A stretch of 64,000 nucleotides of DNA from Micropterix aruncella (taxonomy: Eukaryota; Arthropoda; Insecta; Lepidoptera; Micropterigidae): positions 9,180,031 to 9,244,030 of the forward strand of contig OX155978.1 of the NCBI GenBank assembly GCA_944548615.1, read 5' to 3'. The translations under genes were made by a program, and so were the position numbers. How positions within the stretch are numbered: the stretch's first letter is position 1; each line of letters starts with the position of its first letter. Below are positions 1-10,329 of this stretch, in pieces. The notes under the pieces are model-generated. The model saw nothing but the letters and a program-made list of their open reading frames with translations, ran no database searches and had not been told where the DNA came from.

Positions 1-24
1 AATCTCTATCTATATCTATCTATT

Positions 25-64
25 CTTGGCTACCTGCCCGAAAAGTCTTGAGGTGACATAACCG
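25..64 (+). repeat. Short dispersed motif, copy 1 of 5
   Basis: A roughly 40 bp motif of the form cttggctacctgcccgaaaa followed by a g-t-gacataaccg block. It recurs at 25921-25960 (minus), 28695-28733 (plus), 39274-39310 (minus) and 62001-62040 (minus). It is probably a conserved stretch of one old transposable element. I cannot name the family. Confidence 0.6.
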
Positions 65-122
65 TTTTTTTTTTCCTGTGTTAGATAAGTAAGATATTCT
101 TTACTCCTCGGCATTTGGTACC

Positions 123-323
123 CNNNNNNNNNNNNNNNNNNNNNNNNNNNNNNNNNNNNNNNNNNNNNNNNNNNNNNNNNNNNNNNNNNNNNNNNNNNNN
201 NNNNNNNNNNNNNNNNNNNNNNNNNNNNNNNNNNNNNNNNNNNNNNNNNNNNNNNNNNNNNNNNNNNNNNNNNNNNNNNNNNNNNNNNNNNNNNNNNNNN
301 NNNNNNNNNNNNNNNNNNNNNNN
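123..323. other. Assembly gap (N run)
   Basis: The sequence is all N here, about 200 bases. Open frames reading through it (left end of the window, both strands) are artefacts of the gap. Confidence 0.99.
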
Positions 324-331
324 GGGTATTC

Positions 332-592
332 GTGGCCAAACAAAATAAATATTTTATTATTACGCACACGAAACCCACTAGACAACTCCTGAGTGATAAT
401 TTGAATGTACCTAGGATGAAGAAGTCTTTCGGACAGCGACACTACTCTTTCATAGCTACAAGACTTTATAATAAATCAAACAGTGACATAAAAACTAGCT
501 CCAATTGTCATTCGTTTAAAAGCAAAATAAATAAATGGCTGTTGCAAAAAGAGCGTTTATCTATCCATGCCATGATCGATGTAGTAGAATAA
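332..592 (+). pseudogene. C-terminal end of a LINE (non-LTR) reverse transcriptase ORF
   Basis: About 86 codons ending in a stop. Visible is the pattern P-R-M-K-K-S-F-G-Q-R-H-Y-S-F-I-A, then R-L-Y-N, then an F-K-S-K-I-N-K-W-L block. This is the usual tail of CR1/jockey-type LINE ORF2 proteins, after the polymerase domain. The catalytic part would lie in or beyond the N gap. A close relative sits on the minus strand at about 48650-48880 with the same SFGQRHYSFIA motif. The 3' end of the same LINE is probably at 3352-3577, separated from this ORF by (TA)n and an inserted mariner. Not a host gene. Confidence 0.75.
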
Positions 593-713
593 GTTGAAGT
601 TGACTTAGACATATGTTGTGTTTATATTTATGTATGTGTGTATTTGTATATTCTAATGTATTTAGTATTTCTATTTCCTATATAATATTGTAATTTTAAT
701 ATTTTTTTTATTA

Positions 714-1050
<337 letters not shown>

Positions 1051-1817
1051 GGTTATTGGTTATTAGAAGTATTCCTTTAAACAGTTCATAGAAGAGGTCA
1101 ATTGCAGTCGATTTAACCATATAATGCCTAATGCAAAAATGAAGCATTCCTGAGATATTAAAATTTTAGTTTTTTTAAAACAACTGACATCTTTCGTTAA
1201 AAAAAATAATTTCAAAAAAACTACGCATTATTTTAATATTCCTTTATTGCTTTTGGGTTGGTAACATCCCAAAAAATAAATATTAGCTATGGAATGTACA
1301 TTATTAAAGTTAATTTTGTCACTATGCTCGAAAACATTTGAAAAACTAATAAAAAAATGCGACATATTTACACAAAAATGCATGTTTAAAACTAAAAGTC
1401 ACAACACTATTTTTTATGCATATTCGCTTAAAAACATCTGCATCTTATTAGCTTTCGAATAAAGTATTACAACCCCAAATCGACAATGGAATGACAAACA
1501 TATGACCAAAACAATAGGTGTAGGTACAACCAAATGTTTAAAGGTTAAATATTGGAAGCACATCTTCTACAAACAAATTTTAAGTTTTAATGGTAAAATC
1601 ATTATTTAAACAATTTCGAAACCTAATTTCTATTAAAACCCTTAAGTTTAACAATTACTATGAATAGAATATGTTACACAATAAATTATTTTTGGCTTAA
1701 AGTTGGTTAAATCTTACTATTTTTAGCATAAAGTTACAGTTTTAGCATAAAGTTAGAGAAATCTTACGATTTTAACTTGTGGTGGGAGAAAAATAATGTT
1801 TTTTTTTCATTTATTTA

Positions 1818-2003
1818 CTACAGTTCATTTTCAAAATGACCACCTCTATTTCGCAAACATACACGCATTATTTTACGCAGCTCACTTTTGACTACCTTAG
1901 TAGTCAAAGTGTTTCTTATTTGTTGAGCTGCATTTATTATGCGTTTTCTTAGCTCATTCACGGTAGGGATAGGAAACCCATCACGGTAGACCAACGAATT
2001 CAT
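1818..2003 (-). pseudogene. Mariner transposase C-terminal remnant
   Basis: About 61 codons. The patterns L-R-K-R-I-I-N-A-A-Q-Q-I-R-N-T and R-V-C-L-R-N-R-G-G-H-F-E-N match the C-terminal tail of DUF4817-associated insect mariner transposases (…I..A….V……….R….C….G.HFE). The stop codon is in the expected place. The preceding DDE domain is absent: upstream sequence on the minus strand does not continue the frame. Confidence 0.7.
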
Positions 2004-2150
2004 GTGAACCCAGACAAGTCCATGGGTGTTAAGTCAGGAATCCGCGTTGGCCAGGGTATCGGGCCGCCCCTGCCAATCCATCGATTGGGGAACTGAAAAA
2101 AGATAATGGTAACTAACAAGAAGCTAATAACCGAGTATTTTTTTGTAACT

Positions 2151-2369
2151 CTAATGTAAAAACACCTTGTCGTCTACGGACGGTGCCAGTCTCCCGAAGC
2201 CGACGATAAACACTATCGAAAACACGACATCGGGTATTCGGCGATTTCGAAATTGAGCCGCGTATTCACGACGGGCAACTGCAGAGTTGCCTCTGGCTAA
2301 TCCGTAGTGATACAGGATATCTGCATATTCTTCATTTGTGAAGGAACGTCTTCTTTCTCTTTGAGCCAT
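2151..2369 (-). pseudogene. Mariner transposase N-terminal HTH remnant, frameshifted
   Basis: Starts M-A-Q-R-E-R-R-R-S-F-T-N-E-E-Y-A-D-I, then Y-G-L-A-R-G-N-S-A-V-A-R-R-E-Y. This is the N-terminal helix-turn-helix of the DUF4817 type, which normally binds the inverted repeats. After the R-N-R-R-I-P-D motif (near 2235) the expected continuation (V-F-D-S-V-Y-R-R-L-R-E-T-G) is found one frame over, so a single-base frameshift has occurred. The rest of the protein is lost. Confidence 0.72.
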
Positions 2370-2954
2370 AACCAGTCCTTATAACAGATCACAATTCAAA
2401 TCACCAGGAGGGCAATCAATCACAGAAATCAGTTCACAAGTCGTCCCGCACCTCTCCTTCCCTTCGTCGTCCCGCACCTCTTCCTACTATTATTTTGATC
2501 ATATTTTTGTCATTCCTTTGTGGATTTGGGGTTGTAATACTTCATTCGAAAGCTAATAAGATGCAGACGTTTTTAAGCTAATATGCATAAAAAATAGTGT
2601 TGTGACTTTTAGTTTTAAACATGCATTTTTGTGTAAATATGTCGCATTTTTTTATTAGTTTTCAAATGTTTTCGAGCATAGTGACAAAATTAACTTTAAT
2701 AATGTACATTCCATAGCTAATATTAATTTTTTGGGATGTCACCAACCCAAAAGCAATAAAGGAATATTAAAATAATGCGTAGTTTTATCAAATTATTTTT
2801 TTTAACGAAAGATGTCAGTTGTTATAAAAAAAAACTAAAATTTTAAATATCTCAGGAATGCTTCATTTTTGCATTAGGCATTATATGGTTAAATCGACTG
2901 CAATTGACCTCTTCTATGAACTGTTTAAAGGAATACTTCTAATAACCAATAACC

Positions 2955-3577
<623 letters not shown>

Positions 3578-4451
3578 CCTATTGATTGTGTATAATTAAA
3601 ATTATCATTACTATACTTGCATGTTCTCAAAGCGGCAATATAGCCTTCAAATTTTTGATAAACGTTTATGCCTTTAGTGTGAGGGGGTGCACTGTATGCC
3701 CTCGCGATTTAGGAGAGATGGACCAGATACCTCTCCATTTCAATTTCTCCCAAACTACAAATATGTTTTCAAAACTTACAACACTGAAGTGGTCCTGAGA
3801 AACCAAGCCCCCCTCACTATTACTACTTGAAAATCAATTGTAGCAAATGCTATTTTACTTCTCTCGAACCGAAATCGGGTTACAAATACCCGCCGCATTA
3901 GATGATGTACGTACAATAGCTCATAGTTCCGATTCCTGACATTTACCATATGGACGAGAGCTTCGGGGAAGGCTAGCCCAATTGGGCAAGTAGTTTCCGT
4001 TCAGAATTAAACCGTACAAGGGTGGGCCCTCCGTTGTGACTATTTCTAATTAATGGGTCTATTTCTGTCTTACCCGGCTTAAGTGATTATCGTACATTAC
4101 TCACTTCGAACAGAGCGGTTTGTTTGAGGGAACGAAATGAGCCAACGAAACAAAAATAATCGTAATATATTATTGAAATCTCCCGTATCCCAAAATCTAT
4201 ATTAGTAATATATACGTATTGGAATGAAATATAATAATTATTTATCACAAATAAAGGAGTTTATACCTAGTCGTGCCATAAATATTTATACAAGTGTAAA
4301 CGCAGCTTTTGCGGCTGATAACCTGAACGTAGCCAAATGGGCAGTTTTGACAGCTGATATGTGCGCGACAAACGCGCAAAACCAATTCAGTATAACTTAA
4401 GCCGTCATGATGGAATGGTCAGGCAAAGAGAACCGTATCGCTGTTATTCAA
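3578..4451. other. No recognisable gene
   Basis: Mostly AT-rich with a few GC-richer patches (3690-3800, 3930-4030). A 70-codon plus-strand frame at 3586-3798 shows no family features. I see no splice-bounded exon or transposon ends. Confidence 0.5.
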
Positions 4452-5712
4452 ATCAAATCAAATAATTTATTGTCCTAAAAACTAATAAGTAGTCGTATAG
4501 ACAGTTGTATTACATTTAAATTTGGCCGTGATATGATTGAATTCTTCATTAATGATCAAATTCTTCTATTAATAATCAAAACATAAAAGGTTACTCGTAA
4601 GAATAAAGAATGTATTTTTGTAGAATTAAATCGAGCCTCACCATTTAGTTTACCAGATAAAAAACACAGAGTAATTAATTAAAATACCGATAAAAATAAG
4701 TTTTTTTTTGTATAAAATTAATAAATGTAATGTCAAAAATAACAAAAAAAAAAAAAGTGACGATTGTCAAAAAGTAAAATAAAATGTCTTAAAGATTATA
4801 TTGCATATAAAAATAGTTAAGGTATAATTAATATGTGCCTACCTAATAATAGAAATAGTCAATACATTTTAGTCAAATTGCAAATCGATTAAAAACCTAT
4901 TACAGAAAGAGGTATAGTCGAGATGCATACAGTTTTTAGAGATCGCTAATGTCGTACAGTTCTCTTTCAATGAGATATAACTTGAGTTTTTTTTAAATTG
5001 GAGAAGTTTTCCTTCGTGGCATATTTTTTTGATACTAGAGGGTAGCTTATTGTAGCATATAATTCCGGCGTAGTTCGGATCCCTTTTAAAAAGTTCTAGA
5101 TTTGGACGAGGAAGAATCAGATTATTTCTTTCCCTGGTAAAGTGTTTATGGGCATCTGATTGTATCGGCAGCTGAGCTAGGTTTTTTATGATCAATTTAA
5201 CGCATTCTAAAACGTATAGAGATGGAAGGGTGAGGATTTTAAGCCTTCTGAAATGACCACGGCATGATTCTACATAACCCAGATTACTTAAAATTCGAGT
5301 GGCCCGTTTTTGCAATGAAAAAATATGTTGCCTTAGATCGATGGTGCATTGCGCCCAGAAGAGAATACCGTAACGGAGAAAAGACTCAAAATAAGCGAAA
5401 TAAATCGTTTTCGTGTCCTTAGAATTAATCAGTTTTCGTATTTGGCGCAGCAGAAAACAGGCACTAGAAAGTTTGTCACTTAATTGTTCTCCGTGTGCAT
5501 TCCATCTCAAGTGATTATCTAAAACTAAACCAAGAAATTTGTGAGAACTGACATCGGCTATGTTGTTTTTCCCATTATGAACCTGTGGAGTATTTTGTAT
5601 TTTTTTTTCCTGAGAGGATATAAACATTGAAACAATTTTGGACCTGTTAAGGGATAACTTGTTTCTCTCAAACCATGCATTTAGTGAAACCAATTCAGCA
5701 TTTAAAGTATTT
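4452..5712 (-). mobile_element. 5'-truncated LINE, RT C-terminal half plus 3' UTR
   Basis: Minus-strand LINE fragment. The coding part (4869 to about 5712) is followed by an AT-rich 3' UTR that ends near 4452 (on the plus strand: caaatcaaataatttattgt). The 5' end is lost at 5697-5715, where it meets a plus-strand Tc1/mariner fragment. No target duplication could be read. Confidence 0.72.
4869..5693 (-). pseudogene. LINE RT C-terminal region (post-polymerase), open
   Basis: 274 codons open to a stop. Reading from the 5' side: N-A-W-F-E-R-N-K-L-S-L-N near the start (the segment that follows the YADD box in CR1/jockey LINEs), then H-K-F-L-G-L-V-L-D-N-H-L-R-W (~50-65), R-Y-G-I-L-F-W (~108-114), L-Q-K-R-A-T-R-I-L (~127-135) and Y-N-K-L-P-S-S-I (~210-220). 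These are in canonical order for a jockey-like ORF2 C-terminus. The polymerase motifs A-C are missing because of 5' truncation. The frame stays open upstream of the listed start (…I-N-T-L-N-A-E-L-V), so the first codon is not a real start. Intactness suggests a fairly young copy. Confidence 0.85.
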
Positions 5713-6060
5713 ATTGCTCTTCATAAGCGTGGAATAGCAAAATCTCGAAATTTTGATGTAATAAAACCGTTGAAAATGACACGTGTTTTTATGTGTCGTA
5801 CTATTAAGTTGTTTGCTGATAAGGGAAGTGTAAATAACCGTAAAAGATCTGGCAGGCCTTGCATGGTTCCTCTACACCACAGGTCATCAATTATGTGAAG
5901 TCGCAAATCAATCGAAATCCTGTCCGTAAACAAAAATCATGACTCGTGAAATGGATATTGAGCCGAGAACCATGAGCTGCATCATCAAACAATACTTGAG
6001 ACTTAGGGCTTTTAAACGACAAACATGACAGTGCCTTTCCGTTGAATTTAAAAAAATATT
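5707..6060 (+). pseudogene. Tc1/mariner transposase N-terminal (HTH) fragment, frameshifted
   Basis: The frame reads I-A-L-H-K-R-G-I-A-K-S, then K-P-L-K-M-T-R-V-F-M-C-R-T-I-K, then N-R-K-R-S-G-R-P. The GRPR-like linker follows a helix-turn-helix in Tc1/mariner transposases. After 5897 the frame breaks. The expected continuation (N-R-N-P-V-R-K-Q, then T-R-E-M-D-I-E-P-R-T-M-S) is split between two frames, and a stop follows near 6028. No catalytic domain is present. This is unrelated in sequence to the DUF4817-type element at 1048. Confidence 0.75.
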
Positions 6061-6063
6061 AAA

Positions 6064-6657
6064 AAAATACGTGTGGCACTCGGGGACTGCCGCGGTTAAG
6101 CTATTGCATAGCATTTTTAACAACTTATACAATTATAAATATATATTTTTTTCTGATATCAGATAACTGCGCTCTATCGGAAAACGTTGAAATTATTCCG
6201 AATCATTTGCGGCTGCGAAAGTAAATGTTTCGGAATAATTTAAATGTCTTCTGATAGAGCGCCGCGCACGAATTTTTTATTCGATAAAGCAAAAAACCGG
6301 ATTATTCGAAAAAAATCGTAGATAAAAAGATAGATAATTAAATTATCTTTAAAATGGTACAGGTTTCATAATAATACGCCATATAGTATTTGCGTAGTAG
6401 TCACTTTTGTGTTCGGTTAGACCTAATTTCACAAATTAATTACACTATGTAATATAAACAAAATCTAAAATATTCAAAGCTAAGAATATTAGGAAAATAT
6501 TCTTGTTTAACTTATATTTTTTTTGAATCGTAAGCAGTACCTACTCGTTTAGATGTAATTATCAGTTTAAAATCATTAATTTTCGTTAAGAAATTTCTTC
6601 ATTCGGTCGCCGCGCTGGCCTAGGCCCGCGATAAAAGCTATGCAATAGCTTAAAAAA
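6064..6657. mobile_element. TIR element (MITE-like), copy 1
   Basis: Perfect 17 bp inverted ends, TTAAGCTATTGCATAGC at 6096-6112 and its complement at 6637-6653, with TTAA outermost. Inside lies a further inverted repeat (6169-6262) with ~34 bp arms. The flanking ~30 bp on the left (gtgtggcactcggggactgc) is shared with the second copy at 46254-46834, so the true element may start further out. There is no coding capacity. TTAA at the ends would fit piggyBac-type targeting, but the TTAA is also part of the inverted repeat, so the superfamily is undecided. Confidence 0.7.
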
Positions 6658-6905
6658 CTCAAGACTCCTGTTTTACGGTAAGGAGGATTATAAAACGTTT
6701 TATATAAGGAATACGGTCAATATCCGTAGTTTTTGAAAGTGTTCTCGACATGACTACCCTGGATTAATACCCACTATCACATGTATGACTCTTTTCTATA
6801 GAGTTAATATACATTTGATGTGCGCTGCAGTACCCCATAAAAGAGTACCATAGCGCAGATGTGATTCAACCAGCGCGTTATAGGTATTACCTTAGATCTA
6901 TCCAT
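6658..6905 (-). pseudogene. LINE RT C-terminal fragment
   Basis: The minus strand reads A-L-V-E-S-H-L-R-Y-G-T-L-L-W-G-T-A-A, the segment around the R-Y-G-x-x-x-W box of jockey-type LINEs. After a frame change it continues with a C-R-E-H-F-Q-K-L-R-I-L-T-like block. It is decayed and 5' truncated, and abuts the TIR element. Confidence 0.6.
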
Positions 6906-7076
6906 TTAAGATATTTTGTTCAAGATCTTTTTGTAAGATTTTTTTGTTCGAGCATGAAAACATTATATTTTCTTCTCTCTGCATTTTATTCATGTTGCAT
7001 TTTATCTTATAAAAATAAAAGTAATTATCTGTCTTAACTAAATAAAACTAATAGTGTTTTATTGTTTTTTTCACAG

Positions 7077-7244
7077 CCAAAGTGACTCGGATCTGACACC
7101 AGGATTGTGACGTTGAGTAACATTGTGAGTGATCAGTGAGTGATTGATAGTGGTGATTTTGCGCCAAAATGGATGTGATTAGGGGGAAACGTTTCGCCCT
7201 GCTGTTTGGCTTGATTGCAGTTGCTGCGTTCGCCATAGACACAG
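7077..7244 (+). CDS. Candidate host-gene exon: 5' UTR end, start codon and signal peptide
   Basis: A polypyrimidine stretch ending TTTTTTCACAG (to 7076) is a good 3' splice site. It is followed by 92 bp of 5' UTR and an ATG at 7169-7171 in the context gcgccaaaATGG, a strong insect start. The 25 codons are a textbook signal peptide: M-D-V-I-R-G-K-R-F basic start, a hydrophobic core A-L-L-F-G-L-I-A-V-A-A-F-A, then I-D-T. The exon ends ACAG|GTGAGT, a near-consensus donor at 7245, leaving a phase-1 split codon (G..). The product should be secreted or a type I membrane protein. No other exon was recognised in the window, so the identity is unknown. It is not similar to the repeats around it. Alternatively the first exon may start at a TCAGT initiator near 7133. 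Confidence 0.66.
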
Positions 7245-7250
7245 GTGAGT
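7245..7250 (+). promoter_or_regulatory. 5' splice donor of the signal-peptide exon
   Basis: ACAG|GTGAGT. It matches the U1-complementary consensus at nearly every position. The downstream intron would run into the S1/LINE repeats. Confidence 0.65.
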
Positions 7251-7567
7251 CTTTCTTATGAAAGTGTTTTTGTTCTGTTTATAGCGATTTATTTGTTTAT
7301 TTATTTATTTATCGATTTATTTATTTGCGATTTATTTATTTGCGATTTGTTTGCAGCGAATAAGACACAATAATATATAACTTAGGTTCTAAGGAAGAAA
7401 ACTGTTTAATTAAAAATCTTCACTATGAGACTACACGCGTTGCAATTAGGGATATATACTTAATACAGGTTACCGGCCGGATCTACGATTTTTTCGAGCC
7501 AGAGTAAAAACTTTAAACTGGTCCCCCTCCCTTTAGTATTTGAGATTATAGATTCAACTTGATGGGG
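7251..7567. other. Putative intron sequence, no gene
   Basis: AT-rich, with a short (TTTA)n stretch at 7288-7345. There is no transposon signature until the S1 copy at 7568. Confidence 0.5.
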
Positions 7568-8036
7568 GGGAGCTAAGGGGCCCTTGCTGAGTCGGGAGCT
7601 AAGGGGCCCTTGCTGAGTTGGCCACGAAGACCCATTCTGTTCAGGGTTAGTCACACTCACGGGTCAACACCCATCTGACGGCCTCCACGCATGAAGTGCG
7701 AGCCTGGGTAGGACTCTGGCCTTAGGGTTAGTTTCCCCTAGGATTCAACCTTCTGGCGCTCCTGGACAGTCTGCGCAACGTGCGCCATAAGCCAATCGTT
7801 TGCTCACTCTGACTAACAGTCGGGGGAGTCTGGAAGCAGTACTGTTTCCTATAGAGCAGGGGTGGTTGTGGACCTTACGGCGACTGCTCTTGAAACGACT
7901 ATCGGTTACCCGATCCTGGGTGAACAGCCGGGCTAAGGTTGCCGTGGTCCTCGATAGATTTGGTATACACCGTTTTACCGCTTCGTAAGGGAGAGCTCGA
8001 ACTCGCAACCAATCGAGAGACTGGAGTAATCTGGTC
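7568..8036 (+). mobile_element. S1 SINE-like repeat, 3'-truncated, 5' end duplicated
   Basis: S1 is a GC-rich 650-665 bp repeat starting GGGAGCTAATGGGCCC and ending GTCGACAACTCTAGTT (full copies at 11462, 40613 and 57191). This copy has its first ~26 bp repeated in tandem (7568-7593 and 7594 on). It stops near 8036 inside the …CTGGTCGCAATTGG region, joining a LINE fragment. No S1 copy has convincing coding capacity. Confidence 0.8.
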
Positions 8037-8180
8037 GCAATTGGTTAAAGGCCTATAGCTCAAATATCCAAAGGACTTTTGTGTCTGCGTAAGGCGTACT
8101 TTAAGCAGGATAATATCATCACGTCTGCGTGTAATGTGGGAGTGCATATTCCCGTTTACGCCTTGTTCGTTAATCCCTAA
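8037..8180 (-). pseudogene. LINE RT C-terminal fragment, minus strand
   Basis: The minus strand encodes R-R-R-D-D-I-I-L-L-K-V-R-L-T-Q-T-Q-K-S-F-G-Y-L, matching the plus-strand copy at 52425-52648. The 3' UTR of the same LINE lies at 8643-9530 but in plus orientation. The coding piece is therefore inverted relative to its own tail. Confidence 0.75.
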
Positions 8181-8642
8181 AATTGTGAAGTAAAAATTCG
8201 GTCGTACCTTTTGCATCCCGGAAGGGACGTTACACATTCTAGGGGATTAGACTTAGCATATATAGTAAGTGCCATCTTCACTTTGCGTTTCAGGGTAAAA
8301 TCCTAGCTGCCAAAAGTTAGTACGTCATTGAACGACCTAAAACCCTATATAATCAATGGTCATAATCCTCGTACTACTAGTTCATTTAATAGTGTTTCCC
8401 CTATTTTTTTTACTTTTTTTGTAATACAAAGAGATAAGCTAAACATCTGCGTAACTCCTTTACTCGCGCTGTTTACTATTGTAGCTGTAATCTAAAAGTG
8501 GGACAAAGTTTTATCTGACATGTTGATAACCAAACGCGATCATTGTATACGAGATACGGGGAAATAGATAAATTCTGCGAATAGCAATATATCCGCGTAC
8601 GGCTAACAATGAAAGGTTCACATTCTCAAAAAAAAAAAAAAC
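8181..8642. other. Unassigned AT-rich sequence between LINE pieces
   Basis: No ORF or repeat partner recognised in the window. It ends in a short A run (8629-8640) just before the LINE 3' UTR begins. Confidence 0.4.
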
Positions 8643-9530
8643 ATTACTGATCATATACATACGTTTTTTTCCAATTTTGTTTTGATACTTTCTATTGTGT
8701 GATTATTTTTTGTATAAAGTTCCTAAGATGACTATTAATATTCTTATAATAATTTTCTATTTTATATGTATACTCATGTACATGGATTCAGCTCTATTTT
8801 TTTTAACACGCTTTTATTAGGTCGACCTGTATGTAACTAACTATGTAATGGTATCTAAGGTAACTAATTTAACCATCTTCCAAGGATCGTAGCGTCATGA
8901 AAATTGGCAGCTGTATGTAGTTCTGATGACAATACAATAATATGGTACTGTCGAACTGATCTGATGATGGAGTCGGAAGATATGAACTAGAACTTCATGA
9001 TGGAACATCGTATAGCTGTGTTTGGACTTGTTGGAAAAGTCTTGGAATGAACTTTGACCACGATTAGGTTCCAAGGTCTGATGATGAAGCCGGAAGATAG
9101 GCACTGGCATTCCATGATGGAATATCGTATCATAGCCGTGTTTGGACTCGTTAGAAAGGTCTTGTAATGAACGTCGACCACGATTAAGTTTCAAGGTCTG
9201 ATGATGAAGCCGGAAGACAAGAACTGGCATTCCATGATGGAATATCGTATATTTTTCTGGTTTTTACGTGCATTTATAAAAGCGTGTTTTTAGTGTTTTT
9301 TTTAAAACTATTAATTTATTTAAAAAAAAAGATTGTCTGCCGTGTAAAGCCGACTTTAGTCAACGCTATTGTCGAATTAATGTTTATGCATTAATAGTTT
9401 TATATCTACATATTAATATATTACTAGCAACTGACGAATTCTAATATGCGACAATTAGCTTTAATTCATAATTCATGCTTTTGTTGTATATTCTGAATGA
9501 ATAAATTGAATACTGAATACTGAATACTGA
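8643..9530 (+). mobile_element. LINE 3' UTR with heptamer tail, interrupted by a TIR insertion
   Basis: The left part (8643-8802) and right part (9324-9530) together match the uninterrupted LINE 3' UTR at 52755-53109: tgatcatatacatacg, gtgattattttttgtataaa, ctcatgtacatggattcagc, then tgtctgccgtgtaaagccga. Both copies finish in a TGAATAC heptamer repeated about three to four times. The element at 8803-9323 is absent from the second copy. Confidence 0.82.
8803..9323. mobile_element. Non-autonomous element with short TIRs and an internal ~122 bp tandem repeat
   Basis: Bounded on the left by ACACGCTTTTATTAGG and on the right by ATAAAAGCGTGTTTTTAG (inverted over about 12 bp), followed by a T-rich stretch. 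Inside, a ~122 bp unit (gtctgatgatgaagccggaa … catgatggaatatcgtat) repeats about 2.5 times from 8954 to 9250. A second copy lies at 28030-28540. Insertion is proved by comparison with the empty LINE site near 52905-52920. I do not recognise the family; in-frame antisense ORFs here are repeat artefacts. Confidence 0.7.
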
Positions 9531-9788
9531 AACCTTTTCAATGTTTTTTTTCGAAATAGTCGCCGTTCATGCCATGAAAACATACTGTCTTCATTTGAAT
9601 AGAATATAATAAATAACATTACATTTGGGATTACACTGGTTTTAAAAAAAATACTTTCCCGTCCAAGCAATGGTTAGGGAAAATATTGTGAATGCTTTTT
9701 GTGACATGTTTTTTATGACATGAAGACGGAAATATCTTGTTTGACCCCCCCCCCCCGAGACGTTTGAGACTATTTCCAGACTGAAGTC

Positions 9789-9793
<5 letters not shown>
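9531..9793. other. Unassigned
   Basis: AT-rich, with a C12-13 run near 9746. No gene seen. Confidence 0.4.

Positions 9794-9842
<49 letters not shown>
9794..9842. repeat. (TG)n microsatellite
   Basis: About 24 units of TG. It adjoins the R repeat (9843-9930, minus), whose homologues carry cacacagacagact in the same place, so it is probably an expansion of that element's tail. Confidence 0.95.
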
Positions 9843-9843
<1 letters not shown>

Positions 9844-9930
9844 TCCTTCACGATAACGCCCAAACGCTTCATCCAATTGAGCTGAAGTTTGTCATGCAGC
9901 CATCATTTGGTCATGGCAAAGATTTTTGGT
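9843..9930 (-). repeat. R repeat (SINE/RTE-like 3' module), minus
   Basis: Complement reads tttgccatgaccaaatgatg, then gctgcatg, then a ctcaattggatgaagcgttt segment and a (CA)n tail. Shared with 33079-33256 and 62346-62577. The family name is unknown. Confidence 0.6.
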
Positions 9931-10094
9931 TGGAATATCTTACAAGCGACACATATAATATTTAAATTCCGACATACATTTTAATCAAATGTTAAGGCCG
10001 AGCCGCCTAAAGTTAGCCGAGAAACGAACCGCGCCGTTTGAGGCGGCTGTGTAACGGAACCCAAACAGTCGAAGACTACCGCGGTTGTTTGACA

Positions 10095-10195
10095 TTATAA
10101 ATAGGATAGAAACGAATTTATCGCGTGAAGTTTGAAGCACCCGACGTTTCGGCGACGTTGCAGCCGCCATTTTCTAGGCTAGAGTCTACCCTTAT
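10095..10195 (+). repeat. Fold-back element F1, solo arm
   Basis: Contains ataggatagaaacgaattta, cgcgtgaag, then cacccgacgtttcggcgacg and ttgcagccgcc. This is one arm of the palindrome complete at 47155-47339. The preceding gtcgaagactaccgcggttg is shared with 33772 and 47129. Confidence 0.75.
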
Positions 10196-10329
10196 AATGA
10201 ACCCTAACAGGTTTATCCGCCGGCCGATAGAGAGCGTTTACCGTTTTTATTTTAACAGTCCTTTGCAAGTTTTCGGGAAAGTCGAAGTGAAACCCCAAGT
10301 TTTTTAATTTGATATCCAGGGTTCAATAC

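Noticed and set aside
7133..7137. TCAGT arthropod initiator as the transcription start of the host gene
   Set aside because: No downstream promoter element at the right spacing, and a good splice acceptor lies upstream at 7076. Kept only as an alternative.
7048..7242. 64-codon minus-strand frame over the signal-peptide exon
   Set aside because: Antisense shadow. The plus-strand reading has splice sites, start context and a signal peptide.
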